A stretch of 54,184 nt of DNA, from positions 1 to 54,184 of the forward strand of contig CANQPX010000011.1 in NCBI GenBank assembly GCA_947625915.1, given 5' to 3'. A model generated the notes under the pieces. That model saw nothing but the letters and a program-made list of their open reading frames with translations, was not told the origin of the DNA and made no database searches. Of this stretch, positions 17,336 to 25,082 are shown one piece after another (positions within the stretch are counted from its first letter, which is position 1; every line of letters starts with the position of its first letter). The position numbers and the translations under genes were made by a program. The DNA comes from an uncultured Clostridia bacterium. Its GTDB lineage: Bacteria > Bacillota > Clostridia > Oscillospirales > Ruminococcaceae.

Positions 17336-17703
17336 CAGTCTGTCGAAAAAGTATTTGTAAAAAATATGGTTGTTTAAAAACGGACTGTTTTATAAAAACA
17401 AATTGCTCTATATTGCCAAACAGCTCACCGGGCTGTTTGGCAAGGCATAAATTATAATAGCCGTTAATGCCAAGGGGAACGCTCTCTCTTGCAGAGCGTT
17501 CCCCTCTTGCCGCTTACAGCGCAGACGACGCTTGCGTCGTTTTATTCACACCCTTTGCAGAGGTGCCTTCGTAAGAGGAATTTCGTCGTCTGCGGACGAC
17601 GACAATGGGCTTCGCCCCTTGACCCCACCAGCGCGGCTGCGCTGGACCAGCTTTTCAATTTTGCGCTGCGCGCAAAATTGTTAAAAACTTTTTCGACAGA
17701 CTG
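17336..17703 (+). repeat. Hairpin-rich intergenic element, copy 3 (complete)
   Basis: The 368-bp copy has left end CAGTCTGTCGAAAAAGTATTT and right end ACTTTTTCGACAGACTG, exact inverted repeats over at least 15 bp. Its first hairpin is TTGCCAAACAGC/GCTGTTTGGCAA, a paired change relative to copy 2. Its variable stem is GTCGTCtgcgGACGAC. A GACGACGC/GCGTCGTT palindrome sits near 17524-17541. Terminator sequence occurs on both sides. Confidence 0.9.
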
Positions 17704-17704
17704 A

Positions 17705-17733
17705 GGTGTGTGTGAAAAGGCGCGCACCTTTTT
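17705..17733 (+). terminator. Terminator of the GH4-like gene, right copy
   Basis: GGTGTGTGTG-AAAA-GGCGCGCACC forms a GU-containing stem followed by TTTTT. It is separated from the gene it should serve by repeat copy 3. Confidence 0.75.
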
Positions 17734-17802
17734 GCTTTTTGCACAAAAATTTCTGTAAGCACAGCAATATGTTGTTAAAATCAACAAAAATAAAAAATAC
17801 CC

Positions 17803-17831
17803 TTGACAGCGGGGAAATTATGGTGTATTAT
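17803..17831 (+). promoter_or_regulatory. Promoter of the first metY-like gene
   Basis: TTGACA (17803-17808) and TATTAT (17826-17831) are 17 bp apart. The leader that follows is about 85 nt. Confidence 0.85.
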
Positions 17832-17841
17832 ATTATTATAA

Positions 17842-17914
17842 CCTACTAAACACATATGAATAATGTGTTAGGCAAAATTTTTCCGATCCCACGGAATAAA
17901 ATAAAATTCGGAGG
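17842..17914 (+). promoter_or_regulatory. Structured leader of the first metY-like gene
   Basis: The short leader holds an AACACAT/ATGTGTT hairpin and two competing pairings: TTCCG (17881-17885) with CGGAA (17892-17896), or TCCGA (17882-17886) with TCGGA (17908-17912), the latter covering the GGAGG site. It does not match any SAM riboswitch class I know. A switch is only a possibility. Confidence 0.35.
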
Positions 17915-17923
17915 TAATGTAAA

Positions 17924-19225
17924 ATGAGTAACTTTTCTGAAAGGAATTTAAAATTTGAGACAAAACAGCTCCATGTCGGTCAGGAAAACGCCGACCCCGT
18001 TACAGACGCAAGAGCGGTGCCGATATATGCTTCAACTTCATTCGTTTTCCATAATTCACAGCACGCTGCGGACAGGTTCGCCCTTAAAGACGCGGGAAAT
18101 ATCTACGGCAGACTTACAAATCCTACACAGGATATCTTCGAGCAGAGGATCGCCGCTCTGGAAGGCGGCGTCGCGGCTCTGGCAGTGGCTTCAGGCGCGG
18201 CTGCCATAACTTACACCATACAAAATCTTGCACAGGCGGGCGATCATATCGTTGCTTCAAAAACGATCTACGGCGGTACATATAATCTTTTGGAGCATAC
18301 TCTTCCCGCATACGGCATCACCACAACTTTCGTTGATCCCGACGAGGAAAATTCCTTTGAGAACGCTGTAAAGGAAAATACAAAAGCAATTTTTATCGAG
18401 ACCCTCGGCAACCCCAATTCCAACATTATAGATATAGAAAAAATTGCGGAAATTGCCCATAAACACAAGATCCCGCTGGTCATCGACAATACTTTTGCAA
18501 CGCCTTATCTGGTGCGCCCCATCGAATACGGCGCGGATATCGTTGTACATTCCGCAACAAAATTCATCGGCGGTCACGGAACGGCAATAGGCGGAGTTAT
18601 TGTTGACAGCGGAAAATTTGATTGGGAGGCAAGCGGAAAATTCCCCTCGCTTACAGAACCGAACCCGAGTTACCACGGCGTAAGTTTCACAAAAGCCGTA
18701 GGCGCGGCTGCATTTGTAACAAAAATACGCGCGATACTTTTAAGAGATACGGGAGCAACGCTGTCGCCGTTCCATGCGTTCCTGTTCCTGCAAGGTCTGG
18801 AAACACTTTCTCTGCGCATTGAACGCCATGTTGAAAATGCATTGAAAGTTGTTGATTTCCTGAAAAAACACCCGCAGGTGGAGAATGTGAACCACCCGTC
18901 TCTTGCCGCAGGAGAACAGAAACGTTTGTATGATAAATATTTCCCCAACGGCGGAGGTTCGATATTTACATTTGAAATAAAGGGCAGCGAAGAGGACGCA
19001 AAGAATTTTATCGATCATCTGCAAATTTTCTCTTTGCTTGCAAATGTTGCGGACGTAAAAAGTCTTGTTATCCATCCTGCATCGACTACACATTCTCAGC
19101 TTAATGAGCAGGAACTTGCGGAGCAGGGAATAAAGCCGAACACTATCAGGCTTTCTATCGGAACGGAGCATATCGACGATATAATTTACGATCTTGAAGA
19201 AGCTTTCAAGGCGATAGGAAAATAA
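17924..19225 (+). CDS. metY: O-acetylhomoserine sulfhydrylase / aminocarboxypropyltransferase
   Basis: The 433-residue PLP enzyme of the Cys/Met metabolism family begins with the typical KFETKQLHVGQ segment, has YGRLTNPTQDIFEQRIAALEGG (substrate and PLP-phosphate region, core NPTQDIFEQRIAALEGG), VIDNTFATPYL and the PLP lysine in VHSATKFIGGHG. It would replace the acetyl group of O-acetylhomoserine with sulfide to give homocysteine. GGAGG lies upstream of the ATG in a structured leader. It has its own promoter and terminator. A second homologue is at 50016-51302. Confidence 0.92.
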   Translation: MSNFSERNLKFETKQLHVGQENADPVTDARAVPIYASTSFVFHNSQHAADRFALKDAGNIYGRLTNPTQDIFEQRIAALEGGVAALAVASGAAAITYTIQNLAQAGDHIVASKTIYGGTYNLLEHTLPAYGITTTFVDPDEENSFENAVKENTKAIFIETLGNPNSNIIDIEKIAEIAHKHKIPLVIDNTFATPYLVRPIEYGADIVVHSATKFIGGHGTAIGGVIVDSGKFDWEASGKFPSLTEPNPSYHGVSFTKAVGAAAFVTKIRAILLRDTGATLSPFHAFLFLQGLETLSLRIERHVENALKVVDFLKKHPQVENVNHPSLAAGEQKRLYDKYFPNGGGSIFTFEIKGSEEDAKNFIDHLQIFSLLANVADVKSLVIHPASTTHSQLNEQELAEQGIKPNTIRLSIGTEHIDDIIYDLEEAFKAIGK

Positions 19226-19244
19226 GGTGCAAAATAAATTATTG

Positions 19245-19279
19245 CTCAGTCGTTTTTATTTGAACGGCTGAGTTTTTTT
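19245..19279 (+). terminator. Terminator of the first metY-like gene
   Basis: CTCAGTCGTT and AACGGCTGAG pair with one GU and are followed by seven T. Repeat copy 4 begins about 55 bp later. Confidence 0.9.
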
Positions 19280-19332
19280 GTTGACATATTTTTTTGAAAA
19301 TGGTATAATTATTTTGCGGTTAAAAAAAAAAA

Positions 19333-19692
19333 GGCGCGGACAAACTAAATATCGAAAAACAAAACCTTGCCCGAAAAGCTGGTCGAGCCAGACAAAACCT
19401 TTGGTTTTGTTTTGCACAGACTCGCGGTTTCCAAAGGCAGAGCCTTTGGTCGCCGTCCGCAGACGGCGAAATTCCCTAATGCCTTTAGGAGCTCCGCAGG
19501 GGGTGAATTGCTGTCGCAGACAGCAAGAGGGGGAAGCCCTGCGATAGAGGGCTTCCCCCTTGAACTAACAAATTTTTTCAAATTTTCTCTTGCCAAACAG
19601 CCCGGTGAGCTGTTTGGCAAGACAGAGCAATTTGTTTTTCTAAAAAATGATACGTTATTTAACAATAAACTATATTATGCTTTATCAAGAAA
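19333..19692 (-). repeat. Hairpin-rich intergenic element, copy 4 (reverse orientation, alternative end)
   Basis: This copy starts with the alternative end GGCGCGGACAAACTAAA and shares the element body in reverse orientation. Its variable stems read GCCGTCcgcaGACGGC, GCTGTC/GACAGC and a GGGGGAAGCCCT/AGGGCTTCCCCC version of the long stem. Extra palindromes are ACAAAACC/GGTTTTGT (19392-19410) and CCAAAGGC/GCCTTTGG (19431-19449). The first-hairpin homologue TTGCCAAACAGC/GCTGTTTGGCAA is at its right part. It separates metY from maf. Confidence 0.88.
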
Positions 19693-19714
19693 TTAAAACG
19701 AAAGGAATATCGTC

Positions 19715-20287
19715 ATGTGCAGAAAATTTATCCTTGCTTCCGCGTCACCGCGCAGACAGGAACTTTTAAAATATATAATTCCCGAATTTGAAATTATCCC
19801 CGCAGATGTAGAAGAAAATATCCCGCAAAATATTTCCGCTGAAAAAAGTGCGGAATTTCTGGCGGTGAAAAAAGCGTCGCACATTTCGGAAAAATTCCCC
19901 GAAAGCATTGTAATAGGCAGTGATACTACCGTTATTATAAACGATCGGATATTGGGGAAACCTTCCGATGATGCGGATGCGGAAAGAATGTTAAGAATGC
20001 TTTCGGGTAATGTTCATAAGGTGATAACGGGAGTGTGCATTTCCTGCGGAAATATCAGGGAAAGTTTTTCATGCGTCACGGAAGTTGAATTTTATCCGCT
20101 GGATAAAAAGGATATAGACGGATATATCGCCACGGGAGAAACTGCGGATAAAGCGGGCGCATACGGCATACAGGGCAAAGGCTGCCTTCTGGTAAAAACG
20201 ATAAACGGTGATTATTTCAATGTTGTGGGACTTCCGATATCGGAACTGAAACGGCGGCTTGAAAAATTTATTTTATCTTTGGAGTAA
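19715..20287 (+). CDS. maf: Maf-like nucleoside triphosphate pyrophosphatase
   Basis: The 190-residue protein has the Maf signature LASASPRRQELL at the N-terminus, the catalytic region VIGSDTTVI with a downstream GKP, and DKAGAYGIQGKG near residue 147. Maf proteins hydrolyse dTTP/UTP or modified nucleotides to monophosphates as house-cleaning enzymes. AAAGGA precedes the ATG. It lies between repeat copy 4 and asnB, whose RBS hairpin begins 30 bp after its stop. Confidence 0.93.
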   Translation: MCRKFILASASPRRQELLKYIIPEFEIIPADVEENIPQNISAEKSAEFLAVKKASHISEKFPESIVIGSDTTVIINDRILGKPSDDADAERMLRMLSGNVHKVITGVCISCGNIRESFSCVTEVEFYPLDKKDIDGYIATGETADKAGAYGIQGKGCLLVKTINGDYFNVVGLPISELKRRLEKFILSLE

Positions 20288-20316
20288 AATTTTTCTTAAA
20301 TGCATTTATGGCTTTT

Positions 20317-20347
20317 CCTCCGGAACTGCATATAATAATTCCGGAGG
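20317..20347 (+). promoter_or_regulatory. Hairpin sequestering the asnB ribosome binding site
   Basis: CCTCCGGAA (20317-20325) and TTCCGGAGG (20339-20347) are a perfect 9-bp stem with a 13-nt loop. The right arm contains the whole GGAGG site of asnB, and TGTTTTT follows. It could be a maf terminator that also blocks asnB translation, or an asnB-specific RNA switch. Confidence 0.75.
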
Positions 20348-20354
20348 TGTTTTT

Positions 20355-22196
20355 ATGTGTGCTATTGCGGGACAAATTTTTCCAACGGGAAATAACGCGG
20401 AAAAATATAAAAAAATATACGAAGAAATGTATCTGACAATGACGCGCCGCGGTCCGGATCAGAAAGGCGCTTTTATTGAGGGAAATGCCGCGCTGATCCA
20501 TGCGAGACTTTCGGTCATGGATCCGGAAAACGGTTTGCAGCCTATGCACCTGCACATGGGCGAAAAACATTTTGTACTTATTTATAACGGAGAGATCTAC
20601 AATACTGCGGAACTTAAAAAGGAGCTTTCCGAACTGGGACACAGCTTTGAAACACATTCTGATACGGAAGTACTGCTCCATGCTTACGCGGAGTGGGGAG
20701 AAGATTGCACGAGCCGACTGAACGGGATATTTGCTTTTGCGGTGTGGGAAAAACATTCGGGAAAGCTTTTTGCGGCAAGGGACAGAATGGGCGTAAAGCC
20801 GTTTTTTTACACCGTCCGTGATGGAAGCTTCATATTTGCATCGGAAATAAAAACGCTGCTTGCCCATCCGCTCGTTAAGCCGGAAATAGACAGTAACGGA
20901 CTTATGCAGATAATGCTTCTCGGTCCGGGGCGTATTCCCGGCGACGGAGTTTTCAAAGGAATTAAGGAACTTCTTCCCGGTGAACAGGGATATTTTGACT
21001 CAAATGATCCCGGTTTCAGTAAGAAAATATATTGGAAAGCAGAGGACAGGGAATTTACCGATACGTTTGAGCAAACGGTGGAAAAAGTCCGTTACCTTGT
21101 TCTGGATTCTATCGAAAGGCAGCTCGCATCTGACGTGCCGGTGTGTACTTTTCTTTCGGGCGGGCTTGATTCGAGCATTATATCATCGGTTGCGGACAGA
21201 TATTTTACCAAAAGGGGAGAACGGCTCAAGACCGTTTCGGTGGCATACAAGGACAACGAAAAATATTTCAAAGCGACAAAATTCCAGCCCAACAGTGATG
21301 AGAATTTCATCAAGATAATGAACGATAATTTAAATGCCGAGCATACGCTTGTCATTATAGATACGCCTGAACTTGTTTCCGCGCTTTATGAAGCGGTGGA
21401 CGCACGGGATCTTCCCGGAATGGCTGATGTGGATTCGTCGCTGTTGGTTTTCTGCAAGGAGATCAAGAAAATTGCCACGGTCGCACTTTCGGGCGAATGT
21501 GCGGACGAAATTTTCGGCGGATATCCTTGGTACAGGGATAAAACTATCCGTGAAAGGGATGGTTTCCCATGGGCGCAGTCAACTGCTTGGCGGGCGGGAT
21601 TTTTCCGTCCCGAGTTCCTTGAAGGGAAAGATCCTGTAAAATATGTTGACGGATATTACAGGCAGACCGTTGAGGAAAGTTCCGTACTTCCCGGAACGAA
21701 CGCTTTGGAAACGCGCATGAAACAGATGATGGGACTTAATTTAAAATGGTTCATGCAAACGCTTCTTGACCGTAAGGACAGAATGAGTATGTACAGCAGT
21801 CTTGAAGTGCGGGTACCGTTCTGCGATCATAGGATCGCGGAATATCTTTACACCGTGCCTTGGGAGTTCAAGGACTATAAGGGCTGCGAGAAAGGGCTGC
21901 TGCGGGAAGCGATGAAAGGTTTTCTGCCCGATGAAGTTTTGTGGCGGAAGAAAAGTCCGTATCCGAAAACGCATAATCCGTCCTATATGAAAGCGGTCAC
22001 GGAAGAACTTAAAAAGGTGATCGCCGATCCGTCATCGCCGCTTCTCGGGCTTGTAAAAAAAGATGCGCTTGAAGAACTGATGGTATCGGAAAATGCTGTT
22101 CCTTGGTACGGACAGCTGATGAACACGCCGCAGACGATAGCATATTTTCTGCAATTGAATTATTGGTTTGAAAAGTATAAAGTAAAGCTTGTGTAA
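20355..22196 (+). CDS. asnB: Asparagine synthase, glutamine-hydrolysing
   Basis: The 613-residue protein starts MCAIAGQI, giving the N-terminal nucleophile Cys2 of the glutaminase domain after Met removal. The glutaminase motifs RGPDQKG and YNGEIYN follow. The synthetase domain has the ATP PP-loop FLSGGLDSSIISS near residue 260 and the ALSGECADEIFGGYPWYR region. It makes asparagine from aspartate using glutamine nitrogen. The start at 20355 is fixed by Cys2 and by GGAGG upstream; the 32 codons of longer frame are rejected. It ends at a strong hairpin next to repeat copy 5. Confidence 0.96.
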   Translation: MCAIAGQIFPTGNNAEKYKKIYEEMYLTMTRRGPDQKGAFIEGNAALIHARLSVMDPENGLQPMHLHMGEKHFVLIYNGEIYNTAELKKELSELGHSFETHSDTEVLLHAYAEWGEDCTSRLNGIFAFAVWEKHSGKLFAARDRMGVKPFFYTVRDGSFIFASEIKTLLAHPLVKPEIDSNGLMQIMLLGPGRIPGDGVFKGIKELLPGEQGYFDSNDPGFSKKIYWKAEDREFTDTFEQTVEKVRYLVLDSIERQLASDVPVCTFLSGGLDSSIISSVADRYFTKRGERLKTVSVAYKDNEKYFKATKFQPNSDENFIKIMNDNLNAEHTLVIIDTPELVSALYEAVDARDLPGMADVDSSLLVFCKEIKKIATVALSGECADEIFGGYPWYRDKTIRERDGFPWAQSTAWRAGFFRPEFLEGKDPVKYVDGYYRQTVEESSVLPGTNALETRMKQMMGLNLKWFMQTLLDRKDRMSMYSSLEVRVPFCDHRIAEYLYTVPWEFKDYKGCEKGLLREAMKGFLPDEVLWRKKSPYPKTHNPSYMKAVTEELKKVIADPSSPLLGLVKKDALEELMVSENAVPWYGQLMNTPQTIAYFLQLNYWFEKYKVKLV

Positions 22197-22202
22197 AAAA
22201 CG

Positions 22203-22227
22203 GCGGCGGTATTTTTATACCGCCGCT
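22203..22227 (+). terminator. asnB terminator hairpin lacking its U tract
   Basis: GCGGCGGTAT and ATACCGCCGC form a perfect 10-bp stem with loop TTTT. The stem is followed directly by the repeat end CAGTTTGTCGAAAAAG instead of a T run, as if the tail had been displaced by the element. Confidence 0.75.
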
Positions 22228-22549
22228 CAGTTTGTCGAAAAAGTATTTAAAAAGAATTATTTTTTAGAAAAACAAATTGCTCTGTATTGCCAAACAGCTC
22301 ACCGGGCTGTTTGGCAAGGCATAGATGGTATTAATCGTTAGTGCCAAGGGGAACGCTCTCTCTTGCAGAGCGTTCCCCTCTTGCAACCTTCGGTTGCAAT
22401 TCACCCCTTTGCAGAGGCGCCTTCGTATAGGGAATTTCGCGCTCTGCGGAGCGCGACGGGGGCTTTGCCCCTCGACCCCACCAGCGCGGCTGCGCTGGAT
22501 CAGCTTTTCGGGCAAAGTTTTGTTTTTCGCTATTTAGTTTGTCCGCGCC
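22228..22549 (+). repeat. Hairpin-rich intergenic element, copy 5 (mixed ends)
   Basis: The 322-bp copy begins with the CAGTTTGTCGAAAAAG end and finishes with the alternative end TTTAGTTTGTCCGCGCC. Variable stems are GCAACCttcGGTTGC and GCGCTCtgcgGAGCGC; the first hairpin is the TTGCCAAACAGC version. No terminator copy is seen on its right side. Confidence 0.9.
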
Positions 22550-22602
22550 TGTTTTTTGTTTTTGATAGTTCGGCTTTTTTGTTGAATATGCAAAAATTGT
22601 GC

Positions 22603-22631
22603 TTGCAAATGATCGCATCATGTGGTATAAT
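22603..22631 (+). promoter_or_regulatory. Promoter of the GH25 gene
   Basis: TTGCAA (22603-22608) and TATAAT (22626-22631) are 17 bp apart, 55 bp before the start codon. Confidence 0.75.
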
Positions 22632-22673
22632 ATCATAAAGCCGCGAATTTTGCGGTCTTATGATATTTTTTTT
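22630..22673 (+). terminator. Terminator-like hairpin in the leader of the GH25 gene
   Basis: ATATCATAA-AGCCGC pairs with GCGG-T-CTTATGATAT with small bulges, and a run of eight T follows. The left arm overlaps the -10 and start site, so transcripts begun at this promoter keep only the inner stem while read-through transcripts form the full hairpin. The RBS GAGGA follows immediately. Confidence 0.6.
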
Positions 22674-22685
22674 GAGGAATAAAAA

Positions 22686-23771
22686 ATGAGCGATATTAAT
22701 GAAAAAATTCCCGCAGATGAAGCATTGACTTCAAATGTAAGTCCCGCAGCCGCGGGAAAAGATACTAAGATCTCTTTAAGACCCGCCTTGGGAATATTTT
22801 TTACAATGCTTGCGGTCATAATTTGCCTTGCGGCAGCGGTGATAGTGCTTGCAGTCAAAGGCGTCGGGAACGATGCCGAGGAGGATATCACCGCACAGGA
22901 AACGGAAAAGTTCGTGCCGGTCATAAACGAACGGGTATATGACTTCTTCGATGAAGATGATACTATCTTGTTTGACGATCCCACATACGGGCAGATATGG
23001 CTGCCCACATTGAATAACGTTCCAAAGCATACATATGATTACAGCGGGCTCGAACTGGAGAACGGACGTTATAAATACAGCGAAAACGGCGAAGTCGTTT
23101 CCCGTACGGGTATAGACGTTTCCTACCACAACGGCGATATAGACTGGGAACGCGTTGCGGCGGACGGAGTGGATTTTGCCATACTTCGGGTCGGCTACAG
23201 AGGATATGAGAGCGGACTTATAAATCTTGACGCAAATTTCCACAGTTACATAAAAGGCGCTCTCGATGCGGGACTTGATGTGGGAGTTTACTTCTATTCA
23301 CAGGCTATGAGCGCGGAAGAAGCCGTTGAAGAAGCAAATTTTGTCATGGAACAGATCTACGGCTATGATGTGAAGTTCCCGATAGTTTTTGACTGGGAAA
23401 TAACCGAGGAAGAAACTTCCCGTACAAACAATGCCCCTCCTCACGTTGTAACGGAGTGCGCGGCGGCGTTCTGCGATACGGTAACGGACGGCGGATATAC
23501 GCCCATGCTTTACGGCAGCAGAAAATTTGCCTTGATGAAGCTTGACCTGAGCAAAGTGCCGAAAGTGGATTTCTGGTTCGCCGAATATAAGGACGGTCAC
23601 AACGAACCGAGTTATCCCTATAATTATCAGATCTGGCAGTATGCGAGCGACGGCAGAGTTGACGGCATAGACGGAGATGTGGACATGAACATTTGCCTTG
23701 CGGATTACGGCATAGAAACGTCAGCACAGGATATGCAGAGCGTAAATAATGAAAACGGCGAAAATACATGA
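22686..23771 (+). CDS. Membrane-anchored GH25 lysozyme-like muramidase
   Basis: The 361-residue protein has a cytoplasmic N-terminus of about 35 residues, one membrane helix (36-60), a spacer and a GH25 domain. The domain starts GIDVSYHNGDIDWERV (about residue 140), continues with FAILRVGYRG and VYFYSQAMSAEEA, holds the catalytic DxE in FDWEITEEE and ends with YQIWQYASDGRVDGIDGDVDMN. The family hydrolyses the beta-1,4 bond between MurNAc and GlcNAc, here outside the membrane. GAGGA precedes the ATG. It overlaps nothing; the epimerase gene starts 25 bp later and is probably co-transcribed. Confidence 0.92.
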   Translation: MSDINEKIPADEALTSNVSPAAAGKDTKISLRPALGIFFTMLAVIICLAAAVIVLAVKGVGNDAEEDITAQETEKFVPVINERVYDFFDEDDTILFDDPTYGQIWLPTLNNVPKHTYDYSGLELENGRYKYSENGEVVSRTGIDVSYHNGDIDWERVAADGVDFAILRVGYRGYESGLINLDANFHSYIKGALDAGLDVGVYFYSQAMSAEEAVEEANFVMEQIYGYDVKFPIVFDWEITEEETSRTNNAPPHVVTECAAAFCDTVTDGGYTPMLYGSRKFALMKLDLSKVPKVDFWFAEYKDGHNEPSYPYNYQIWQYASDGRVDGIDGDVDMNICLADYGIETSAQDMQSVNNENGENT

Positions 23772-23796
23772 TAAATTTTTTGAAAGGGTGTTTTTT

Positions 23797-24669
23797 ATGC
23801 AGACAGTCATTTCATCGGAGCAGCTTACGGTCGTGATCGGCAGCTTCGGCGCGGAACTTCATTCGATAAAGGACAGCGGCGGAACGGAGTACCTCTGGCA
23901 AGCCGATCCTTCCGTATGGAAAAGGCACGCGCCCGTGCTTTTCCCGTTCATATGCAATACCGGTTCGGGAGTTTATACTGTGAACGGGGAACAGTTCAGA
24001 CTCGCAAATCACGGATTTGCACGGGATAATGAGTTTGAACTCGTTTCATCGGATAAAAACAAAGCGGGATTTGTTTTGAAGTCCTCCGATGAGACTAAGA
24101 AACTTTATCCGTATGATTTTGAACTTCATATCGGATATTCCGTTTCGGGGAATAAGATCACCGTGAGTTACAAAGTAAAAAACCCGGGCAGTGAAACGAT
24201 AAAATTTTTCATAGGCGGACATCCTGCTTTCAGAGTTCCCGTAAACGGCGGGGAAAGCTTTGAAGACTACTATGTGGAGTATGAGAAGCCCGAGACGATA
24301 GTTCAGGAACTCAAAGACAAAAAAATAACCGTTCTTGACGGCGGAAAAACCATACCTTTGAGCCATGAACTTTTTGCAAATGACGTGTTTATGAAAAACG
24401 AGCCGAATTCCTCATGGGTCGCTCTGGTAAACAAAAACACGGGAAAGAAAGTAAAGCTGCATTTTGACAGCAGCGGCTGCATAGCGGTATGGTCGTCATA
24501 TTTTGAAGACAAAGAAAAGACTGCGAAAGCGGAATTTGTTTGTCTGGAGCCGTGGAGCAGTGTCCCGGTATATCTTTGCGGCAGTGAAGAACTCACCGAA
24601 ATGAAGAATGCGGTCGTTCTTGACGCGGGGAAAGAGTATGGATTTTCCTATGATATAGAGATCGGGTAA
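23797..24669 (+). CDS. Aldose 1-epimerase family protein, LacX-like
   Basis: The 290-residue protein has the galactose-mutarotase fold segments GAELHSIKDSGGTEYLWQAD and NHGFARDNEFE, with FFIGGHPAFRVP carrying a histidine expected near the active site, and LEPWSSVPV near the C-terminus. The LacX-like branch is small, cytoplasmic and of uncertain substrate. ATG 23797 follows GAAAGGGTG; the 16-codon extension is rejected. It lies 25 bp after the GH25 gene and ends at the first of two related hairpins around repeat copy 6. Confidence 0.85.
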   Translation: MQTVISSEQLTVVIGSFGAELHSIKDSGGTEYLWQADPSVWKRHAPVLFPFICNTGSGVYTVNGEQFRLANHGFARDNEFELVSSDKNKAGFVLKSSDETKKLYPYDFELHIGYSVSGNKITVSYKVKNPGSETIKFFIGGHPAFRVPVNGGESFEDYYVEYEKPETIVQELKDKKITVLDGGKTIPLSHELFANDVFMKNEPNSSWVALVNKNTGKKVKLHFDSSGCIAVWSSYFEDKEKTAKAEFVCLEPWSSVPVYLCGSEELTEMKNAVVLDAGKEYGFSYDIEIG

Positions 24670-24682
24670 CGGTATAAAAACT

Positions 24683-24704
24683 AAGCGCGCCGAAAGGCGC
24701 GTTT
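24683..24704 (+). terminator. Terminator hairpin left of repeat copy 6
   Basis: CGCGCC-GAAA-GGCGCG followed by TTT and then directly by the repeat end CAGCTTGTCGAAAAAG. The same stem recurs, inverted, at 25051-25075. Confidence 0.8.
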
Positions 24705-25033
24705 CAGCTTGTCGAAAAAGTTTTTAACAATTTTGCGCGCAGCGCAAAATTGAAAAGCTGATCCAGCGCAGCCGCGCTGGCGGGGTCAAGGGGCGGAGCC
24801 CTTGTCGCCGTCCGCAGACGGCGAAATCCCCCTTACGAAGGCGCCTCTGCAAAGGGGTGAATTGCCGCCCTTTGGGCGGCAAGAGGGGAACGCTCTGCAA
24901 GAGAGAGCGTTCCCCTTGGCATTAACGGTTATTATAATTTAAGCCTTGCAAAACAGCCCGGTGAGCTGTTTTGCAATACAGAGCAATTTGTTTTTATAAA
25001 CAGTTCATTGTCAAACAAATTACTTTTTCGACA
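24705..25033 (-). repeat. Hairpin-rich intergenic element, copy 6 (reverse orientation)
   Basis: The 329-bp copy occupies a convergent gap. Its ends are CAGCTTGTCGAAAAAG and TTACTTTTTCGACA. Variable stems read GCCGTCcgcaGACGGC and GCCGCCCtttGGGCGGC, with AAGGGGAACGCTCT as the long stem. It is flanked by the same GC-rich terminator hairpin on both sides, in inverted orientation. Confidence 0.9.
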
Positions 25034-25050
25034 TTTTTTACAAAAGTCTA

Positions 25051-25077
25051 AAAGCGCGCCTTTCGGCGCGCTTTTAA
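25051..25077 (-). terminator. Terminator hairpin right of repeat copy 6
   Basis: AGCGCGCC-TTTC-GGCGCGCT with A and T tails on both sides, 6 bp after the minus-strand lipoprotein stop. It is the inverse of 24683-24704. Confidence 0.85.
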
Positions 25078-25082
25078 GTTTA

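Noticed and set aside
17489-17704. Open frames inside the repeat copies (also 22325-22537, 33644-33892, 42011-42229, 19367-19696)
   Set aside because: The frames run through hairpin stems, change between copies and lack a consistent RBS. Stem-preserving changes, not codon-preserving ones, are seen.
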